A stretch of 64,000 nt of DNA from Datnioides undecimradiatus (Eukaryota > Chordata > Actinopteri > Lobotiformes > Datnioididae), in assembly GCA_008933995.1 (NCBI GenBank), contig WARS01000011.1:15378016-15442015 (forward strand). The letters are read 5' to 3'. The notes under the pieces were generated by a model. That model saw only the letters and a list, made by a program, of their open reading frames with translations. It was not told the DNA's origin and did no database searches. Made by a program: the position numbers and the translations under genes. Shown one piece after another: positions 12,936 to 24,745 of this stretch. Position 1 is the stretch's first letter; every line of letters starts with the position of its first letter.

Positions 12936-14981
12936 TGCAAAAGCACTCTTGGCAGCAGCATCACCTCTCCTGATGAAGTAGGTCTGTACATTGAATCCTG
13001 TTTAATTATATATCTACTTTAAGTGTATTGATTTGTATAAGACACTGAAACTTCAGTATATAACAATAATAATATACCAATAAATGTCCTAAATAATGAA
13101 ATGCACAGTTAGCAAAGAAAATAAAAATAGGATTATCATTTCAACTCAAATTATGCAACAACCTACTTTAGAGCATCTCTGAGTGGGCGATGGTTTCACA
13201 GAAGCGAATTATCTCCCTTTCTTTTCCGCCTTGAGATTAAAAATTGTTCACGGCAGATTAGCATGAAGAAGCACAGAGGAGGGCGGGTTACGAGATCCCA
13301 ATAAAGATTTCCTCATTCTATATGAAGCGGGGACCCTATAGAGCTCTTTTAGTACTGAAGCGGTCAATCCATCAACTAGTTGACGGGCGGAAAATTCAAC
13401 AAAGAAAACAAGAAAAATTTGCATTAAATCAAGATAAATATGATATTTTTCTCTAGTTCCCGCTTCTTAAATGTGAGGAGTTGTTGTTTTTTTTTGTTAG
13501 CAAACTGAATGTCTTTGTGTTTTGGGCTGTATTGTCAGATGAAACAAGCAATTTAAGGACGTCACCTTGGGCTCTAGGAGTGCGCCCTTCAATACTTTCT
13601 CGCAGTTCATATTTCAAGCAACTGAAACTCTGCTCTTATCTGATATTGACAATCACAGTCCGGTGCAGCCCTAATCTCCCTTTTTTTCTGATCTTACTCT
13701 GTCTGATTCGTGTATATGAGCAACAATCGCCCGGGGTGAGCGAGGCTGAACCGGTCAGTTGTGTCGAGGCGCTGTCTGACTTGAGATGACACATTTGCAC
13801 ATCTAAATTGGGTTCCCAGCAGGGCGGCTGAAGTAGAAACATTAGATGCAGGGAGATAGGAGGGGTTCCTGCACGCAGCGTTCTCACCGAATGTCTAAAG
13901 TCATCGATTAAACAATTAAGTTCAAGGAAATAAGCGCTCTATCATAAAAGCCTATCATAAGCGTGAAGATAAGGCTTTATATGAGGGGGACAGACACAGA
14001 ATAAAATGAGCTCTTCTTTGCAAAGTCATGAATTCAGGGCACTAAACTGCTGCGTAACACGCTGTGTGGCGACGACTGCCTCAAGGACTGAACTGTGACC
14101 TCTGTAGTGATGAGACAGCCTCAGCAGCCACCGGGGTACTCTACGTGGGGCTGCATGAGCAGGAGCGAAAGTAACTATGTGCTCCCAGACGAAGACAGGA
14201 GAAAGACGGACACAAAAGTTGATCATGAGTCATCTCTTATCAAAGATAAAAGTGCTGCATGTGAAGTTAAAACTCAGCTGGCTTTGTTTGTGCAGGGCAG
14301 GTCTCGTTTTAACCTGAGGATGGGTACAGCAAGCTGCTCTTACCAGCATGCCAATGAAGCATTTCCTTATTTCTCTTTCCAGGTTGTTCAGATATTCCTG
14401 GCAAACATTTGCCTCTCGTCGACAGAACAGTATCAGTGTAAACCTTCTAACACGCACTGGTATGTAAAAACTGCACGCGGTAAAATGTTGGCGTCAGCAC
14501 AAATTTGTCTAAATAACATTTAACTGAAATATATTCTTAAATGTTTAAGAAACCAGCCTTCCGGGGAACTTTAGACAGTCGTATCGGTTCAAATCGGTGC
14601 ACAGTTCACATTGAAAAATCTGTTTTCATTTTAGTTGCCACATCAGTATTTTGTATTTTAAGGGCGGAAGTTGTATAGAGGCAATGTACCAAGTTTTCAT
14701 GAGTCAACCTGCTGCTCTAAATGATGTTTATCACATGTCATTTTAAAATACAACACAGCCGGTTTTATTGCAGCCTTGGCAGGAGGATGCAGGAAGCCAA
14801 ATGGATTCTGTAAGCCCAAACACAAGATGTGATATCAATAATACAGCGGCTGATCAGAGGTCCGGTTGCGATGCTGTTCTCGCTTGTCAGCGGGGGAGGA
14901 GGATGACTTTTAGTGTTTGACAAGGCAAACAGTGCACGGGCAAATAGACCAAACCTGCTATTCTGCAAATGATTACCCACG

Positions 14982-15346
14982 TACAGGTACTACTCGGAAA
15001 AATATCCTGAAAAAGTGCATGCATTTCTGTAACTCAACTTTAAAGGTGAAATGTACATATTATATAGACAAATAGTATGCGAATCAATATATTTCAAGCT
15101 TTTATTTGTTTTGATTTTGCTGATTAGGACTTGCAGCTTCAGAAAACCTCAAATTCAAAAACTCAGAAAATTAGAATATTGCTTGAAATCATAATCATAA
15201 TCAGCAAAATTACAACAAAAAATGCTTGAGATATCTCACTTTGCATGTAATGAGTCTATAAAATGTATTGGTTTCACCTTTTATGTTGGATTGCCTGAAT
15301 AAAACAACTTTTACACGATATTCTGATTTTCCGAGTAGCACCTGTA
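14982..15346. mobile_element. Tc1/mariner-like palindromic MITE in ppm1h intron 1
   Basis: A 365-bp element that begins TACAGGTACTACTCGGAAAA and ends with the inverse of TACAGGTGCTACTCGGAAAA (19 of 20 matching). TA at each outer edge agrees with a TA target site. The two halves are inverted relatives: AAAGGTGAAA occurs in the left half and inverted in the right, and TTTTGCTGATTA occurs at both sides of the centre. Phrases such as CAGAAAATTAGAATATT are familiar from the long terminal repeats of fish Tc1-like elements. There is no coding sequence. Confidence 0.82.
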
Positions 15347-15988
15347 TAAAGGGACGGGGTCAGGTTTGACTGGTGTCACACCGACATGAACAAAAAGCAA
15401 AACAATTCATATCAGGCTTTGACCACCAGATAGCAGTCAAACAGGCAAGGTGGTAAACCTGGCAACTGTCTGTGAGAGCTGTATTGCCCCACCTCATATG
15501 TTAGTGCCACTGAAACGTGTTTATGCTATTCAAAATAAAACTTCTTTAAAAGGTTTTTACTCTCATATCTCATAAAATCTCATAATAATAATAATAAAAA
15601 AACATTACAATCTGATCTTCTGTCTTACAGTGGGTCTGCACCAGTGGTGAGCTTACAGTGACCTTATTACAGCTACATTGTGGTGTTTTTCCATCCCCTA
15701 ACGCCATCACTGTAATAAAGTATTCCTCTATGTCTATGGAGACTAAATCAAAGCGACCATATCTGTTTCAATGGAGGTTTTGTTTATGTCCTGCAGTCTT
15801 GGCCTCAGTCATTGTAACGTGGGTTATCCCTGAAGGAATATATGTGCAAAGGCCAGCTGCTGCAGCTTGGCCTCAGATTAATGCAATATCCACGTTAAAC
15901 CTGCCACAGTAGTGAAGAAAAAATAGGCGCTGCTGGAGCTCGTGTTTACGCCTCGGTGGGTGATCTCAGTGGTCCAGGAAGGACGCGC

Positions 15989-16129
15989 TTACTTCCAGAT
16001 GATGCTGTGCGCCGTGCAAAGAAAAGATGGACGCATACAGGTTACTCACTCTGCGTAGCCGGTGGACCAGGGCAGCCGCTTGGTCTCCTTCAGTATGAGG
16101 ATCGGTCTCGCAACATGATCCGCCGAGCA
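15989..16129 (-). repeat. source copy of the 141-bp duplication (ppm1h exon 1/intron 1 junction)
   Basis: This is the original of the pair described at 19700-19840. It spans the exon 1 donor site of ppm1h. It is taken as the source because it lies inside the intact family-conserved exon, whereas the other copy is truncated on both sides. Confidence 0.85.
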
Positions 16130-16282
16130 CTCCACCTCGTCCGGCGACAGTCCAAGGAACTCCGGTCTGGTGTACGGGAATTTCAGCGGCAGATCCGAGC
16201 CGCCGGGATGGTCACCGTTGGATCCACCAGCCATCATACCTCCCATAAAATTGGCCACCGCCGATTTCACCCGCGTGAGCAT
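16050..16282 (-). CDS. ppm1h: ppm1h coding exon 1 (protein phosphatase 1H, N-terminus)
   Basis: First coding exon of the PP2C-family Mn/Mg-dependent Ser/Thr phosphatase PPM1H, known in mammals to dephosphorylate Rab GTPases phosphorylated by LRRK2. The exon encodes residues 1-77 plus two bases of codon 78. It starts MLTRVKSAVANFMGG, nearly identical to human PPM1H as I recall it, and contains the DLPLKFPYTRPEFLGL and ECSADHVARPILILKET segments. The ATG is at 16282-16280; the frame stays open further upstream, but the family start was chosen. The exon ends in a GA dinucleotide followed by the donor gtgagt (16049 downward), which joins in phase to exon 2 to give TGYAE-VINAGK. The 5' region is CpG-rich. 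The gene runs right to left and continues past the window's left edge. Bases 16050-16129 are duplicated near 19.8 kb. Confidence 0.95.
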
Positions 16283-16500
16283 GATCCTGCAGCAGCGTGG
16301 GTCCAGGCGATGCGATTGCGTGAGTTTCCCCCCCGCCCGACAGATCCCCGCACGGTCGCGCAGTTTCGCGGCGTGAAAGGCAGACACACGGCGGCCGTGA
16401 AGACTCTCATTCAGCTCGGCTCTCCCTGGGTGAACGCGGAAATAAAAGCCCTACACATACACGCGCGCGCGCGCTCACACACACACAGAGGCAGGCGGAG
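16283..16500 (-). promoter_or_regulatory. CpG-rich promoter / 5' UTR region of ppm1h
   Basis: The 200 bp upstream of the ppm1h ATG are richer in G+C and CpG than surrounding DNA and include a (CG)n tract next to a (CA)n tract. This fits a CpG-island-type vertebrate promoter. No clear TATA box was seen, and the transcription start is not determined. Confidence 0.5.
16462..16487. repeat. (CG)n/(CA)n alternating purine-pyrimidine tract
   Basis: A run of alternating CG dinucleotides (16462-16474) is followed after a T by alternating CA (16476-16487). Such alternating tracts are known to favour left-handed Z-DNA. It lies about 180-205 bp upstream of the ppm1h start codon. Confidence 0.9.
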
Positions 16501-16704
16501 TGCGCTGCACGCTAGTCATGTGACAAACCGGTTGCTGCTGGTGGATTTGGTCTCACTGGCATCTCAGTGAGCAGCTTACTGTTGACAGTGCTGGAGGTCA
16601 AAGGTGCATAATCCCGGAGTGACGATCAGCTCACGGGCAAGGTGCACCGCTGAATGTTGTCATCCAGGACCAGTCCTCTGAAAAGTGGACCCTCATTTAC
16701 CTAA

Positions 16705-16726
16705 ACACACACACACACACACACAC
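16705..16726. repeat. (AC)n microsatellite
   Basis: Eleven AC units upstream of the ppm1h promoter. Confidence 0.95.
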
Positions 16727-18004
16727 TGAATATAACATGTGAGCTCATCAGTCAGAATAGCAACTGTCCCTGTGTCTTAATGTCATGATGGGACGGGTCA
16801 TTGGTTTGGGGCTGTCCCACAGATTTAACTGCTGTGCGTTTAGACAGTAACATAAAGTGCAGAATCATTTTCTTTACGTCCAGCTTTATTAAAACTTATT
16901 AACTTATTAAAATCCAATATGGAGCCTAGGTAAAGCCCCGCCTTCACTCAAAACACGTTTATGTGCTCCAGGGGAATGTCTGAGCTTCACTGCACACTGA
17001 TGTATGTTACTAGAAAGCTTTTTTTCCCCATTGAACTGCTAAAAGTGAAATATCTGTGTCTGTGTTCACTGCAAAGACAGAACAGGCGTGCATACCAACA
17101 TGATCCTCGACCAGTTTGCAATTTATAAAGCTGAGGCCATCAGCGCACGTACACTGACAATGGATTTTACAGTGCAGTGGGAGACATCTTGTGTCCAACA
17201 GGGGGAAACCTTAGAAATAAGCAAAACATGCATAATCATTTATTTTGGAATTTGAATTAGGTACGGGGAGTGCAGTGAGATGCCTTTTAAAAGATCTGAA
17301 TGCTTTTTGGCCACACATTATTGCTCCGAGCAGACTAAATGTGAACGTATAGCTTCCCAACAGACCTGGTTTTCTTTGCTGATTTGATGAAGGTGGCGAA
17401 ATGCTTAAAATGAAACTGCCGCAAAACGTCATGTTAACATAAACCGTGGAAATGACACGATTTACGTGTTAAGTGGCATGTGCATCAACACGGTTCTTTT
17501 GATTGACAAAGTTGTTCACAGACGTGTGCAGTGTTGCATCTTTCACTTTGGAGTTGGGACTCAGAGAAGCTTAAATTCTATTTAAACCTGTCATCGTAAT
17601 CCAAAGCCAGGAATTTAAATAGGCTTATTTGGGATTTGGGAGGGATAGTAAAGTGTAGAAAATACTGTCAACAGATACATAGATGTGGAAATCCTCTGGA
17701 AACTTTCTGGAGTAGACTGTAAAATGTGTTATCAGCTGGGAAAAGTTATCAAAGTATTAAGCTGTTAAAACAATGTTGAGGATGTTTGTTGAGTTGTTAA
17801 AGAGGACCCGGTGTGGACCCAGGCTGCCGAACAGAAGATAAGGATTAACCCAAAATATAAACAGTTCCCTTGAAACAGCTTAATCTAATCCTATTTCTGT
17901 CAACAGTCACAGTCCCCGATCAATGTACCTCTCAAATAATGAAAACATACCTGTATAATACTTATTTGTTTTCACAAGACAGGGTACAATTAAAGGGGAA
18001 AGAG

Positions 18005-18042
<38 letters not shown>

Positions 18043-18052
18043 TACACACACA
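18005..18052. repeat. compound (CT)n(CA)n microsatellite
   Basis: Alternating CT changes directly into alternating CA, with one T interruption near the end. Intergenic. Confidence 0.96.
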
Positions 18053-18317
18053 AACCAAAAACAGGAAGACAGCGTGAGCGCAGTCAGCTGACTTTGGCTT
18101 GCTCTCCATACCTGATAAAACATCCATTGTAAATAAGAAGAGAGGACAACCAAGGCTTATTGATAAGAAAGCAAACAAGTAAATTATATATGAAGTGTAA
18201 CCCGAGTCACAGTAATAATGACGGCAACGGTAACAATATGAACATGGAGAGCAGTTTAAACGCAAATAACATGCAAGGAAATACTTGGAAATGCTACTTG
18301 TGTTGTACCTATTCCAT

Positions 18318-18360
18318 ATGCGCGTTGCTTTCGGATAAAAGCGTCCGCCAAATGACATCT
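18318..18360 (+). repeat. possible SINE-type tail fragment
   Basis: The bases GTTGCTTTCGGATAAAAGCG followed by TCCGCCAAATGACAT resemble a tail that recurs at many loci in teleost genomes, usually with TTGG for TTCG and CTG for CCG. Only about 40 bp is recognisable, so assignment to a specific SINE family is not attempted. Confidence 0.45.
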
Positions 18361-19699
18361 TCTGAAATGTTTTCAGAAGAGACAGAGACATGACACAGAC
18401 TGCAGCAGCCTCCTTTCCCGGAACTTTGTCCGCTGTGCAGTTTCAAAATGACACCAGGTCTCCAAATCACAGGTTCATGTAAGACCAGTGATATTACTGC
18501 AAAGATGCCACACACTATCAAATGCCATTTTTTTGTTGTTCCTTCGGTACTCGTGTTGTTTCGTGGTTTTTGTTTTCTTTTTTTTCAGTTTGTTCTGGTC
18601 TGTGAGTAGGTTTAAAATCTGATTGGCCGGCCTGGGCAGCCAACCCACCAGGATGTGCGTCTAGACTTCATGAACTTGCGGACCCACTTAAAGCTGCATT
18701 TCGGAGATGCAAACCTCACAGAAATGATTGGTTAACAATACCACAGTCTGCACACCAGCCAACCCACAGAGGAGACTCACAGACCTTTCTCTATTCACGG
18801 ACGGGCTGCGTCCAGAAGTGAACTTTAACATCACGGCAGCCTGAGAATGGAGAAGACTGTTACGAATTGGCGCTGTTAAACTCATCTGAGAAATGATTCA
18901 AATCCACTTGGTCCAAAGGTTCACTGGAAAATGTTGCCATTTGGATCGAGTCCACTTCCATCAACAACCCCGAAGTCAAGTTTTGCTTTAGTTTACTGAA
19001 ACCTGGAGGACGTCGATCGGCCTGCAGGAAGACGTGCGCATGTTCAGCATCACGATCCCAAACAGAACTGACGCCGATGACAGGCTATTTATATCACTTG
19101 TGATCAAGTTTCTAAGGCTTAACGTGGACGTTCATGCACGGTCTCTTTGTTAAAGTCACGTGCCTTTTAATAAATCTCCAGTTATGTGAGAATAAGTCTC
19201 AAGTCAAGAATGACCAGATTAACCTATGTTACCTTTGCTACAGGGCGTAATTTTACTATAAGCCACCTCAACCCAACAAACATCCCACCAATATAATGAA
19301 TTAATTGTACATGATTCTATTTTTACACATTTTTAAAAAAATAAAAACAGTGTGAGCCCAATAGAAACTAAAACATAAAGGTCTCAGAATTAGATTTTGA
19401 CGTAGGCCCCATCACGATCACCCTTTACTCCCAGTTTCATTTATCACATAAAAAATACATTTAATATATTAATCTTGAGCAAATGTCATGAACACAAATC
19501 ACGGACAGTTAACGCAGGCTTAAGGTCACGAAAAGATGTTTCCATTAGGTGTTGAAAGAGTAAACAGCGACATGATGTGTGAGATAATAAATGACACCTA
19601 CAGAAAGTCAGATGCTTCGTGAGTACAACCAAGCATCCAGCAAGCACCTTTCTCTTTCACACTACGTCCTGCTTTGGACCAGAAAACATTAACTGGATG

Positions 19700-19840
19700 T
19701 TACTTCCAGATGATGCTGTGCGCCGTGCAAAGAAAAGATGGACGCATACAGGTTACTCACTCTGCGTAGTCGGTGGACCAGGGCAGCTGCTTGGTCTCCT
19801 TCAGTATGAGGATCGGTCTCGCAACATGATCCGCCGAGCA
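19700..19840 (-). repeat. 141-bp duplicate of ppm1h exon 1 end plus splice donor
   Basis: Bases 19700-19840 match 15989-16129 in the same orientation with only two differences in 141, both C to T on the plus strand. The copy holds the last 80 bp of ppm1h coding exon 1 (from Cys52) and the first 61 bp of intron 1, including the donor gtgagt. On the minus strand an ATG at 19846-19844, formed at the junction, is in frame with the copied codons and the frame is open to the donor. The two substitutions would change Arg69 to Gln and Gly75 to Asp. Direct repeats AAAACAT occur at 19683-19689 and 19840-19846. It is either a recent duplication, possibly usable as an alternative first exon, or an assembly artefact. 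Confidence 0.85.
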
Positions 19841-21001
19841 AAACATATTACCATGTGAAGCTTAGTTGGATATGAAGTGACAGGTTTGCACTTTTCAGAA
19901 CTGAGTGTAAACGAACACCAGAAAGCACTGAGAAACTGTTCTAAACTAATGTTTTACATGGTGCATTCAGATCTCTTGCATAGCACTAAATCTTAATTTT
20001 TAAAGTCGTGGCCGTGACTCAGGACAAAAGCTCCCTGACGCAGCCCCCAAGTCTTTATGACCTCAGATGCCACGTAAACTGTGATTTTGGTTTTTACGTA
20101 CACATCAAATGTAAAATTTCACATGCGAAATGTCTGAAAGCCGCGTGAGTCAATCGCATATAAAATACCATTTTATATGTGGAAACACAGTTATTTATGC
20201 ATTGTTTATGATGGCGAACATGCGGCATGTTGCCCATTAAAACTGTGAGCTCACTCATTATACAGCACGTCTCCGGAGAAAATGAATGAACGCCACTGAA
20301 AGTAGAGTTGCCAAATTGGCAGACTATATCCAATCAATAATTCATGAGTTTGCCAGGAAGGAGCTCTACTGACCTAATTACACACAATAAAGCCAGTCTG
20401 AGCCGGGATGCTGGAGATGATATACTCTAACTTAGGTAGGCTCGAGAAATCGTCCACAATAAAAACAAGAGATTCTGGTTTGAATCCAGTAACCTGTGTA
20501 TTCTGCAGTGATCAATACATATTCCGTGTACAAGACATGCTTGCTGTACCAGCCGAGTAACGCACATGTGTGTAGAATAGTGTTCATCAATCACATTTCG
20601 GGTGTGTGCTTACTTTGTTCAGTGTCTGCATACTTTTGGCCGTGTGCCATGTACGTTCATCAGACAGGGGGACGGCCCATTGATGTTAAGGCTAAATATT
20701 CTATCTGACGCCAAATCATAACTGGGTCACCTTTGCTTTGAGAGAAACACTGTCTGAGGTGGTCTTGTAGAGAGAAACTGCGCGAGAGTGAGTGGGATGT
20801 AAAGTAAAGATAAATTGTGAGGAAGTGATCTGAGTCATCTGAGAACAATGGGCACCTTAAAATCAATTCTAAAGGCGGCTTCTGAGGAGATGTGCTCCTA
20901 AAAATAAATTAGTCACATTTGGAAGACAAATAGTCTAACCTCTGCGATGCGTCTGTCTTATTTGTCACAGGATTATGACAGTGACAGGATCAAGATATGT
21001 T

Positions 21002-21020
21002 TGTGTGTGTGTGTGTGTGT
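21002..21020. repeat. (TG)n microsatellite
   Basis: Short TG run, intergenic. Confidence 0.93.
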
Positions 21021-21175
21021 ATCTGTTTACATAGCTACGCTGCGGGTGCTCGAGTGCTGGGGAAAAAAATTCAATTTAAAGGTGAGGACTTAATTTAGGG
21101 TCAGGGTGGGACATGGAGTGGCAAGGTTTAGGTTTAAGTCTCCAAAAAAATGCATCAAAACACACCGTCTGTGTT

Positions 21176-21192
21176 TGTGTGTGTGTGTGTGT
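21176..21192. repeat. (TG)n microsatellite
   Basis: Short TG run about 150 bp from the preceding one; a CA run follows near 21,215. Confidence 0.9.
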
Positions 21193-22306
21193 AATCAACC
21201 AGCTCACCGACAGACACACACACATGGCTGCCCACACGCCCTCGTTAACCAGAGGATAATCTGGTGCTGTTGAGCATTGCTGTGAGTCAGGATGGTCCCA
21301 AAGGTTGGGTTCATGTCAGCTCTAATTAGTCTTTCTTTAACTGAAACACTGAGACGCATCAAGGTGAAGTACAATGCTGTTGTGGCACTTAAGAGTGTTG
21401 AGCGTTCAGGCCAATAGCAGCAGCGACTGAACGCCTTCGAGTTGTATTATTACTACCCTCAAATGCTCCTCTTCGATATCGAAGGGCACCAGCTGCACGC
21501 GGCTAGGTGCCAGACTCGATGCATTTATGGCGAGGCAGTTGCAGACTCAGATAAAGATCAAACTTGTTTCATTATATGACTCAGATTTACAATATAGCCA
21601 ATCTGTCACACAAACACATATCGACTAGAAGCACGCATGTATGATATCGTGTTCTCCTCTGGAAAGTCATTTTAGAGGGCTGTATATCATGGTTTCCTTC
21701 ACACTGGGTCCAAATAGAGGGCCATATATTTTATCTAAGATTAAGGCGACTAAGAGGACAATGTCGCAGCTTATGTCTGAGGCCTCAAGAGCTGCGTGCC
21801 CATGCATATACCACCGCTACTGCCGCTAACTTCAGCTGCAACCACTCCTTTTGTGCTGCTACTCATGCTATTGTGGAGTATTTTAAATCAAGGCACAACA
21901 TGTTAATACAGCTAATAGATCATCCCCCACCTGTTTTTTTTTTGTTTTGTTTTCTTTTTTTTAAATGTAGCCACATGCATCAGAGTGCAGATCTGTATTT
22001 GCACATCACCATGCTTTGCAAGCTCTGGCCTGCCGATGGCTAATCCACTCTCGAATCTGAGTCGCTTTGTTCTGTGCATTAACGTTCAGAGGCAAGTCAT
22101 GAATTGTGCACCCAACAACAAAGGCACTCTGCAGGCAAAGGGACTGCTTTATTATATTAATTATATGTTGTATTGATACTGGACATTGTCTGGCAGACCC
22201 ACATTTGAGTCATTATAAACTTTTTAATAATAGTGCTGGGTTAATATTATAATTAGACACTGGCCAAAGGTTCTCAAACATAAAATAACCCCTATTCTCC
22301 ATGTGC

Positions 22307-22310
<4 letters not shown>

Positions 22311-22344
<34 letters not shown>
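22311..22344. repeat. (GT)n microsatellite
   Basis: Seventeen uninterrupted GT units, intergenic. Confidence 0.97.
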
Positions 22345-22346
<2 letters not shown>

Positions 22347-22470
22347 ACTGTTTATTTGATCAGGTTTTTTTCAGAGAGCTTGTTGTTTTCATCTTTGACC
22401 AGCAGATGCCGCCAGCACACTGACAATCTTTTCAGGGAAACGACGCGTGTCCTCATGTGTTTATTGGGTT

Positions 22471-22500
22471 TGTGTGTGTGTGTGTGTGTGTGTGCGCGCA
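22471..22500. repeat. (TG)n(CG)n microsatellite
   Basis: Twelve TG units pass into GCGCGCA, another alternating purine-pyrimidine tract. Confidence 0.95.
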
Positions 22501-24479
22501 CGTTGCCTTCAGTATTTATACATATAATGCACATGGATCTGTGTTTCTGCAGTGAATATGTGTGCTGTCAATGTATCCAACACGCACATTCTGTATTTTT
22601 GTGTGATGCAGTTGGGGAATAACGCCGCACAGGTCGCACGCCATCAACAGGGCTGGGTGCTGCTTGTTGGACTGTGAATGTGTGTGATTTATGGGTGTTG
22701 ATGGACTCAGATTCCATTCCCATCTGGCCCATCCGATGGTTAAGATGGGGGTGGTCAGATGCTCTGACCATTTGTCTTTGTTATTGCCTTCCACACGTCA
22801 CGGTAGAGGGGGTAAACACCTTCCTTGAGCAAAGTTAAACTTCGTGTTTGCCAGTGGAAAAACAGGATAACTGCGCTGCTGTTGAAGTTATTTCACACAT
22901 GTACTATGTGTTGTTTTTGGAGAACAGCTTAAACAATCAAAAGCCCTGGTCTTACTTTGTTTTTATTACTGTAGAGGGATATTACTTATTGAAAAAAACT
23001 CTGTGATGTGCTAATAGCAAAAAAAAAAGATGTGAAATAACACTATTTATAAATAAATATACATATGTGAACACACAAGGACGTACATATAAAACTGCGC
23101 TATGTTTGCTCCTGCCCTTGAATGAAATGTTTTTGATCAGACGGGGCTTTTTTTAAATTCCACTGCTGCTTTAGATAAAATCACAAAACTGCCCACTTCA
23201 TCAAAAACAGTGGCTGAAACAGAGAAAATAACGTGGTTTTCTGTCTTCTATTATGCAAGTCACTCAAACTAAGATAGTGAGAAATCATAAAAAAGCACCA
23301 AAATGAAAGAAAATTACGAATTCATGAAATCGTTCAAGTGTTTAATGGAAATGACTTGCATCAAAAGCTCATAATAATATGGTGGAAAACCCATAGTTCA
23401 GCCTTTACAGGGCAAAGGATAACTGAAAACAACCTGTTAACAATCTGCAGGGCACAGATACAAAGGCGCTGAAATGCAGTTAGTCGCTCAACAAAGTGCA
23501 AAAAAGATGCATTCTCAATTGACATTCATGAGATGCCATTGAGTTTGCAGTTTTACGTTAATTAATAGAATGAATGAAAATGTGCTTTTTAGGAAAAGTC
23601 ACTCCCTGAACTTTCATTACATGTTATGCAACATTATCCTATTTATTCGTCAAACTGCAACTTAATTTCTAATAATCTGCACATACAGCACGTCGTTTTC
23701 ATACGCAGGACTGGGAAAAATCAATAACCACGTGACCCACCTGGCACATGTTTCATATGAACCGTGGTGTTTTTTTCACACGTCAGAGTGACACTGCACT
23801 GTATATATCACAGAACAGGAAGTGGGCTGCTGTTTCTCCACGGCACACATCTTTACAGTCGCGCTGGTGGTCGAAATGCACCCACGCACTCTGTGAAGGC
23901 AGATCTATGCAGTTGAGTTCACGGGACTCTCTGTGGTGCAGCACCTTTGTCACTTTGTGCCCTGTGCGTGTTCTGTCCAACATGAGCCTGCTGGTTAAAG
24001 ATTTAACACTGATATACTTTTAACAAACTCCCTCATATACACACTGTGTTTGCCGGATGTGCGCACATTTGGATACAGATGGGAGCTTTTATAGAAGCTA
24101 ATTTTCCAGATCTGCAACATTGACCATTAGCCATTAGTGATTTATTTTAATGTGTTTTTATTTTGGTCCTCCCAATGTCTGACTCAATATTTCGCATTTG
24201 GATTTGACAACTTTTTATTAATGGATACATGCAGACCTTCAGCAACATGCCAGCGAGTAAGCCTGCACCCAACCATCATTCTCTTACACTAAAGTCAGGT
24301 TGTGAAGAAGCTTGTCAGTGACGTTCTCACAAAAGAGAACTGACTAAGACTCAGTCAGCTGTTTTGACTTTTTAAAACTAATGTACATCGACTGTTTTGT
24401 TCCTTTTGTGCATAATGGCTTTTAACTTGACATTAAGCCAGAATACCCCGTTCTCTGTCTAACAGCGTACAGATGATAA

Positions 24480-24745
24480 AATCACAGACAGCATGTTTCT
24501 AAGAAGGCTCCCCTTTATCAGATGCTGGAACGTGCAGCATTAACCGGGCAGGGATGAATTAAGGGCAGCACCTCATCTCTCTCCGCTAGTGACAGTGCTG
24601 TGCACAAATAAGGCTTTCATAATTAGAGCAGGTCAGCTTTTCCCTGACCTGCGGGCTTAAGCAGCGACAACTATCGCAGTGACGCTTCATTAATCACTGT
24701 CCACAGAGCTAATTTAACCTGCTATTGGTTTCTAGGCAACAACTC
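24480..24745. promoter_or_regulatory. candidate conserved non-coding element between ppm1h and avpr1a
   Basis: Non-repetitive sequence with ATGAATTAAGGG, TTCATAATTAGAGC, CATTAATCAC, GCTAATTTAACC and a palindromic AGGTCAGCTTTTCCCTGACCT (nuclear-receptor-like half sites). Such clustering suggests an enhancer. Conservation is untested. Confidence 0.3.

Larger units (their letters stand above)
6983..16049 (-). other. ppm1h intron 1 (9.1 kb)
   Basis: Large first intron, usual for this gene. It contains the Tc1-like MITE at 15.0-15.3 kb, a CA microsatellite, and a GC-rich block near 9.2 kb. Short open frames throughout show no domain and are regarded as chance. Confidence 0.85.

Noticed and set aside
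15956-16570. 204-codon open frame on the plus strand, with a sister frame at 19619-19858
   Set aside because: The plus-strand similarity between the two frames is only the consequence of the 141-bp DNA duplication of ppm1h exon 1; the real coding strand is minus.
21471-21484. Perfect palindrome CTTCGATATCGAAG
   Set aside because: A 14-bp palindrome without spacer is expected now and then in 64 kb and has no supporting context.
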